A DNA stretch of 8,906 nucleotides from Methanobacteriota archaeon. Lineage in GTDB: Archaea > Thermoplasmatota > Poseidoniia > Poseidoniales > Poseidoniaceae. Made by a program: the position numbers and the translations under genes. This document shows, one piece after another, positions 5,538 to 8,906 of this stretch. Positions within the stretch are counted from its first letter, which is position 1. Each line of letters begins with the position of its first letter. The notes beneath the pieces were generated by a model that saw only the letters and a program-made list of their open reading frames with translations, was not told the DNA's origin and searched no databases. The DNA lies in contig PBUZ01000111.1 of NCBI GenBank assembly GCA_002728035.1, positions 1 through 8,906 on the forward strand, read 5' to 3'.

Positions 5538-6457
5538 TGGGGCGTCGCATGACCCGGGGAGGCATGGAGATCTCCACCGTCGCCGTGATCGGAGCCGGAA
5601 CCATGGGCGCCGGTATCGCACAAGTGTGCGCCCAAGCGGGATGGCGCACCCACCTGCACGACGCCCACCCCGACGGCCTTGCCGCGGGCATGGAACGCAT
5701 CAACGCCTTCTGGGACAAGGGCATCGCCCGTGGCAAGACAACGGAGGAACAGAAAGCGACGTGGTCCACGCACCTGCATGCCGTCAGCGACCTTGGCGAA
5801 GCCGTCGCCACGGCCGACCTCATCGTCGAAGCGGTGCCGGAGATCATGGATCTGAAACAGTCGATCTTCCAGCAGGTCGAAGCCTTGGTGCGACCCGAGG
5901 CCGTGATGGGCACCAACACCTCGAGCCTCTCCATCGGCACCATCGCCTCGGTGCTGAAGCATCCAGAGCGGCTCATCGGCATGCATTTCTTCAATCCCGT
6001 ACCGATCATGTCCCTGCTCGAAGTGGTGAAGCATGAGGGCACGAGCGAATCCACGGTCGCGCTGGCCCTGGACGCCGGCGCGGCCATGGGCAAGACGGCC
6101 ATCCTCGTCAACGACGTGCCCGGTTTCGCCACCAGCCGTCTTGGCGTGGTCTTGGGCAACGAAGCCATCCGCATGCTCGCTGATGGCGTGGCCAGCGCGA
6201 AGGACATCGACACCGCGATGACGCTGGGCTACCGCCATCCGATGGGTCCGCTCGCCCTGACTGACCTGGTCGGTCTTGACGTGCGCAGGGACATCTTGCT
6301 GAACCTGCAAGCCTCGTTCAACGACGACGCCTACGCCCCACATCCCTTGCTCGAGGCCCTCGTGGCCGAAGGCCGGCTCGGCAAGAAAACGGGCATGGGC
6401 ATCTACGATTGGTCCAGCGGCTCGCCCGAACCCGCAGACCTTCCCGATCTCACGTGA
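5537..6457 (+). CDS. 3-hydroxyacyl-CoA dehydrogenase (PaaH/FadB2-like, NAD-dependent)
   Basis: This single-domain-pair enzyme oxidises 3-hydroxyacyl-CoA to 3-oxoacyl-CoA in beta-oxidation or aromatic acyl-CoA breakdown. With the start at 5537 (306 residues) the NAD loop is GAGTMGAGIAQ (19-29) with Asp42 closing the second strand. EAVPE (98-102), Ser129 in NTSSL, catalytic His150 in GMHFFNPVP and its partner Glu162 follow. The C-terminal domain has PGFATSR, HPMGPLALTDLVGLD and the ending GKKTGMGIYDW. Ser200 replaces the Asn seen in the PGF.VNR form of mammalian enzymes, a variant I recall from bacterial relatives. Starts: ATG 5537 overlaps the transporter stop (TGATG) after GAAGG; ATG 5549 and ATG 5564 (family-like MEISTVAVIG) are alternatives, but GGGAGG is only one base before 5564. 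It is the last gene of the operon. Confidence 0.92.
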   Translation: MGRRMTRGGMEISTVAVIGAGTMGAGIAQVCAQAGWRTHLHDAHPDGLAAGMERINAFWDKGIARGKTTEEQKATWSTHLHAVSDLGEAVATADLIVEAVPEIMDLKQSIFQQVEALVRPEAVMGTNTSSLSIGTIASVLKHPERLIGMHFFNPVPIMSLLEVVKHEGTSESTVALALDAGAAMGKTAILVNDVPGFATSRLGVVLGNEAIRMLADGVASAKDIDTAMTLGYRHPMGPLALTDLVGLDVRRDILLNLQASFNDDAYAPHPLLEALVAEGRLGKKTGMGIYDWSSGSPEPADLPDLT

Positions 6458-6469
6458 AGCCTGACCCGC

Positions 6470-7252
6470 TCAATCCGATTTCGGACGGCGACGTGCGAGG
6501 AATGCTTCCACGCCCTCCTCGAAGGCCTTCGTCGTACCGGCCGCTTCGATGAGCGTACGCTCATGGTCGAGGTGGGTGGCCAGATCGTTGTCCGTCTCCA
6601 CGTGCAACAGGTGCTTGGTGGCTTCACGGACGTGGTCGCTCCAACCGCTCCACGCGACCGCAACGCCCACCGCCGTGTCGATCAGGCTCTCGGCAGGCAC
6701 AAGGTAGTCGACCGCTCCGTGCCCGTGGGCCTCCTTCGCCGACCAAATCGCGTTGTCGAAGAAGAAGCGGCGGGCCACCTGCGTGCCGACCAAGCGCGGG
6801 AGAAGCCAGGTTGAGCCGCCGTCCGGTGACAGGCCCATGCCCGCGTAGGACGCGGCCAGGCGTGCATCGGTGGACGCCACGCGCGCGTCGCACGCCAAAG
6901 CGAGGCCGAGGCCACCGCCCGCAGCAGCCCCGTTGATGGCGGCCACGCAAATGGTGGACGAGGTGCGCATGCGCAGCAGAAGCGGATGGAGGTGACCGGT
7001 CAAATCGCGAATCAGGGCCGGTGCATCACCGGTTTCGATGGACGCTGCGAAGGCATCGATGTCCGCACCTGCGGAGAAAAAGCGCCCCTCGCCGGTGATG
7101 ACCAGAGCGTGAACCTCGGCGTCGTTCAACACCTCGTCGATTGCCTTGGCGATGACGGGGAGCGAAGCACGGGAAAACGAGGCGCTTGCCGTGGCACCGG
7201 TCAGGCGAAGCATCGCCACGCCGGGTTGAGGGGACGTCCGTTCGACGGTCAT
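6470..7252 (-). CDS. Enoyl-CoA hydratase/isomerase (crotonase family, PaaG-like)
   Basis: This 260-residue crotonase-fold enzyme acts on enoyl-CoA thioesters by hydration or double-bond isomerisation. The oxyanion-hole segments are FFSAGADID (58-66) and INGAAAGGGLGLALACD (106-122). The active-site stretch MGLSPDGGSTWLLPRLVG closely resembles that of E. coli PaaG (GLIPDCGGTWLLPR), including the catalytic aspartate (D144 here), and lacks a Glu there; this favours an isomerase or a hydratase with unusual chemistry. The ending EGVEAFLARRRPKSD is typical of the family. It follows the aldehyde dehydrogenase by 9 bases with a strong Shine-Dalgarno site, forming a two-gene operon. Its 3' end is 12 bases from the convergent hydroxyacyl-CoA dehydrogenase. 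The pairing suggests shared use in acyl-CoA or aromatic catabolism. Family call is sure; exact reaction is not. Confidence 0.92.
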   Translation of the reverse strand: MTVERTSPQPGVAMLRLTGATASASFSRASLPVIAKAIDEVLNDAEVHALVITGEGRFFSAGADIDAFAASIETGDAPALIRDLTGHLHPLLLRMRTSSTICVAAINGAAAGGGLGLALACDARVASTDARLAASYAGMGLSPDGGSTWLLPRLVGTQVARRFFFDNAIWSAKEAHGHGAVDYLVPAESLIDTAVGVAVAWSGWSDHVREATKHLLHVETDNDLATHLDHERTLIEAAGTTKAFEEGVEAFLARRRPKSD

Positions 7253-7256
7253 CGTC

Positions 7257-7263
7257 TCACCTC
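7257..7263 (-). promoter_or_regulatory. Strong Shine-Dalgarno site for the enoyl-CoA hydratase gene
   Basis: On the minus strand GAGGTGA, a seven-base match to the archaeal 16S tail complement, overlaps the aldehyde dehydrogenase stop codon and sits 4 bases before the hydratase ATG. It fixes that start and supports one transcript for the two genes. Confidence 0.7.
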
Positions 7264-8707
7264 AGATCTTCACGTTGACGTTCTTGACGCGCGTGTAGAA
7301 GCGGAGGGCGTCAAGGCTCTGCTCGACACCGATGCCCGACATCTTCCAGCCGGTGAAGGCCGTTTGTGGGAAGGTGATGGGGTACTCGTTGATGCTCACC
7401 ATCCCGCACTGCAGGTCGCGGGCAAGACGGTGTGCACGGCCGAGATGCTGGGTCCAGACGCCGTTGAGGAGGCCGAACTCCGTGGCGTTGGCCAGACGGA
7501 GGGCTTCGGATTCCTCGGAGAAGGTGGTCACGGCAAGCACGGGTCCGAACAATTCCTCGGTGAAGAGGAGGTTGTCCTCGGTCACGCCCGTCACCACGGT
7601 GGGTTGCATGAAGGCACCAGCAGGATGGTCGTCGCTCATGGCGGCGCCGCCAAGCACCACTTCGCCGCCCATGGCGAGGCCGGCGTTGAGCTTCTCGAGC
7701 ACCTCGTCGCGGTGGGAGGTGTGCACCAGCGAGCCCATGCGCACGCCTTCGGAGAGGCCGGGGCCGACCGGCCACTTGCCGATCTCGGCGACGATGGCCT
7801 CGACGAGGTCGTCGTGGACGTCCTCGTGCACGATGAGACGGGAGCCGGCCCAGCACATCTGGCCGGCGTTCATGAAGATGCCAAAGCACACCGCCTTGGC
7901 GGCGGTGCGAAGGTCGGCGTCGGGGAACACGAGGTGAGCGCCCTTGCCGCCGAGTTCGAGGGTGACGGGCGTCAGGCGCTCGCTGGCCTTGGCCATCACG
8001 GCCTTACCGGTGGGCACGCCGCCGGTCAGGACGATGCCGTCCACGCCAGCGTGGCCGGCCAGAGCATCGCCGATGAGGCCGCCAGAGCCGGTGATGACCT
8101 GAAGCACGCCCGAGGGCAGCCCGGTCTCGGCCTCGTCGATGGCCTTGGCCCACGCGAGGAGCGAGAGCGGCGTCCATGAGGCCGGCTTGGCGATGACCGT
8201 GCATCCCGCGGCCAAGGCCGGAGCGATGGACCGCAGAGCGAGTTGCAGGGGGAAGTTCCAGGGCACGATGTGCGCGGTGACGCCCAGGGGCTGTCGGAGG
8301 CTGTAGTTGAGGCGGTTACCGGGCACGGGAATGGTCGAGCCTTCGATCTTGTCCGAAGCACCTGCGAAGTATTCGAGGGTCCATGCGCCGTAGCGGATTT
8401 CGGAGAGGGCCTCACGGAAGGTCTTCCCGTTGTTGCGGCTCTCGATGGTGGCGAGGTTCTTCGCTTCCGCATAGGTCACCGCCGCCATCTTTTGCAAGAT
8501 ACGTCCGCGCTGAGCGGGGTCCATGGCGGCCCAGGAACGGTCTTCGAAGGCCGCACGGCTTGCGGCCACGGCCGCGTCCACGTCGGCCAAGGTGGCCTTG
8601 GGGACGTTGGCGATGACCTCGCCGCTCGAAGGGTCGAGCACCTCGCCGGTTGCGCCGTCTGAAGCGCCCGTCCAGGCGCCGCCAATCCACATCGAAGTCT
8701 CGTCCAT
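7262..8707 (-). CDS. Aldehyde dehydrogenase superfamily protein (NAD(P)-dependent)
   Basis: This cytoplasmic enzyme oxidises an aldehyde or semialdehyde to the acid with NAD(P)+. The start at 8707 (MDETSMWIGGAW) gives 481 residues, normal for the family. An upstream ATG at 8788 would add 27 residues unlike the family N-terminus. All core residues are present: N151 in VPWNFPL, K174, general base E251 in LELGGKG, and the nucleophile C285 in GQMCWAGSR, 34 residues later as usual. EELFGPV lies in the C-terminal part. S177 (KPASWTPLS) replaces the Glu that normally contacts the ribose of NAD+, as in NADP-using GabD, so NADP+ is plausible. LTGGVPTG is a variant of the usual FTGS loop. It leads the operon with the crotonase. 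A semialdehyde dehydrogenase in acyl-CoA catabolism is one possibility; the substrate is unknown. Confidence 0.93.
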   Translation of the reverse strand: MDETSMWIGGAWTGASDGATGEVLDPSSGEVIANVPKATLADVDAAVAASRAAFEDRSWAAMDPAQRGRILQKMAAVTYAEAKNLATIESRNNGKTFREALSEIRYGAWTLEYFAGASDKIEGSTIPVPGNRLNYSLRQPLGVTAHIVPWNFPLQLALRSIAPALAAGCTVIAKPASWTPLSLLAWAKAIDEAETGLPSGVLQVITGSGGLIGDALAGHAGVDGIVLTGGVPTGKAVMAKASERLTPVTLELGGKGAHLVFPDADLRTAAKAVCFGIFMNAGQMCWAGSRLIVHEDVHDDLVEAIVAEIGKWPVGPGLSEGVRMGSLVHTSHRDEVLEKLNAGLAMGGEVVLGGAAMSDDHPAGAFMQPTVVTGVTEDNLLFTEELFGPVLAVTTFSEESEALRLANATEFGLLNGVWTQHLGRAHRLARDLQCGMVSINEYPITFPQTAFTGWKMSGIGVEQSLDALRFYTRVKNVNVKI

Positions 8708-8803
8708 GCACCCCCCACCGAGCGACGCATGAAAAGTCGAACGGCGTGAAACATGGGGCCATTTGGCGGGAATCATGATGTGGCGCATGCATGAAGGATG
8801 TGC
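8708..8803. promoter_or_regulatory. Divergent intergenic region between aldehyde dehydrogenase and P-loop gene
   Basis: These 96 bases must hold both promoters. For the minus-strand gene, TTTTCAT (8735-8729) lies about 25 bases before its ATG and GGTGGGG (8719-8713) can serve as a Shine-Dalgarno site. For the plus-strand gene, GAAGG (8793-8797) is 6 bases before ATG 8804. The region also holds small palindromes ATCATGAT (8772-8779) and GCATGC/ATGCAT (8785-8792), and GCCATTTG (8758-8765), which also occurs beside the oxygenase-operon operator. None is a clear operator. Confidence 0.45.
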
Positions 8804-8906
8804 ATGGTCGAGCGCGTGGGCCTCGCCGAAGCGACGATCCTCGCCACCTCCACGCGCACGCCACGCTTGCTGGTCATCGCCGGTTCTTCGGGCGCTGGAA
8901 AGTCGA
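8804..8906 (+). CDS. N-terminus of a P-loop NTPase (partial, runs off the right edge)
   Basis: Thirty-four codons are visible. A hydrophobic strand LLVIA leads directly into a complete Walker A motif, GSSGAGKS (27-34), so the protein binds a nucleoside triphosphate, usually ATP or GTP. The short N-terminus before the P-loop fits nucleotide or nucleoside kinases and some ABC or AAA proteins; nothing seen here distinguishes them. ATG at 8804 is favoured by GAAGG six bases upstream; ATG at 8798 is possible, and a stop at 8792 in the same frame limits further extension. It is divergent from the aldehyde dehydrogenase. Confidence 0.72.
   Translation, partial: MVERVGLAEATILATSTRTPRLLVIAGSSGAGKS

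Noticed and set aside
6458..6469. Bidirectional terminator between the convergent operons
   Set aside because: The 12-base gap has no hairpin or T-rich run; termination signals, if any, must lie inside the opposing coding regions.
6986..8179. Long plus-strand open frame (397 codons) opposite the aldehyde dehydrogenase and crotonase
   Set aside because: Its Gly/His/Asp-rich translation has no recognisable domain and it spans the junction of two well-supported minus-strand genes.
8708..8788. N-terminal extension of the aldehyde dehydrogenase to ATG 8788
   Set aside because: The 27 extra residues do not resemble the family N-terminus and would consume the probable promoter and Shine-Dalgarno site.
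8772..8792. Small palindromes ATCATGAT and GCATGCAT as operators
   Set aside because: Each is only 6-8 bases, neither recurs at another promoter here, and short palindromes of this size are expected by chance.

Overview
The window looks like chromosomal DNA from a GC-rich archaeon, most likely a marine Thermoplasmatota of the Poseidoniia (Marine Group II) type. The assignment rests on three things. There is a small regulator ending in an HTH_10 (bacterio-opsin-activator-type) helix-turn-helix domain, a largely archaeal family. TATA-like boxes sit about 25-30 bases before likely leaderless starts. Downstream genes in operons instead carry Shine-Dalgarno sequences. The proteins lack the extreme acidity of haloarchaea. 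This is inference from sequence character, not a database result.

Layout: (1) positions 2-259 hold the last 85 codons of a CysJ-type NADPH flavoprotein reductase, overlapping tail-to-tail with a small SLOG/DUF2493 protein on the minus strand (253-723). (2) A complete free-standing biotin carboxylase runs from 823 to 2163. (3) A small HTH_10 regulator (2214-2837) follows from its own promoter, which carries a perfect 12-base palindrome, CGAACATGTTCG. (4) A tight plus-strand operon starts at 2906: a BoxB-like di-iron oxygenase, an unrecognised 178-residue protein, an EamA/DMT transporter and a 3-hydroxyacyl-CoA dehydrogenase. Its promoter carries the same palindrome plus a second, imperfect copy. 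(5) A convergent minus-strand operon encodes an aldehyde dehydrogenase followed by a PaaG-like enoyl-CoA hydratase/isomerase. (6) The right edge holds the first 34 codons of a P-loop protein, divergent from the aldehyde dehydrogenase.

The two convergent operons plausibly form one catabolic locus. A di-iron oxygenase of the benzoyl-CoA/phenylacetyl-CoA epoxidase class would attack an (aromatic) acyl-CoA. A crotonase, a semialdehyde-type dehydrogenase and a hydroxyacyl-CoA dehydrogenase could carry the products into beta-oxidation. No thioesterase/lyase BoxC, PaaBCDE partners, CoA ligase or thiolase is present here, so the pathway and substrate are hypotheses.

The most interesting signal is regulatory. 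The palindrome is shared by the regulator's own promoter and the oxygenase operon promoter, but its placement differs: downstream of the TATA-like box in the first, upstream in the second. This suggests an autorepressing local activator. No RNA gene, mobile element, CRISPR array or clear terminator was seen, and no stretch over 300 bases lacks a gene.
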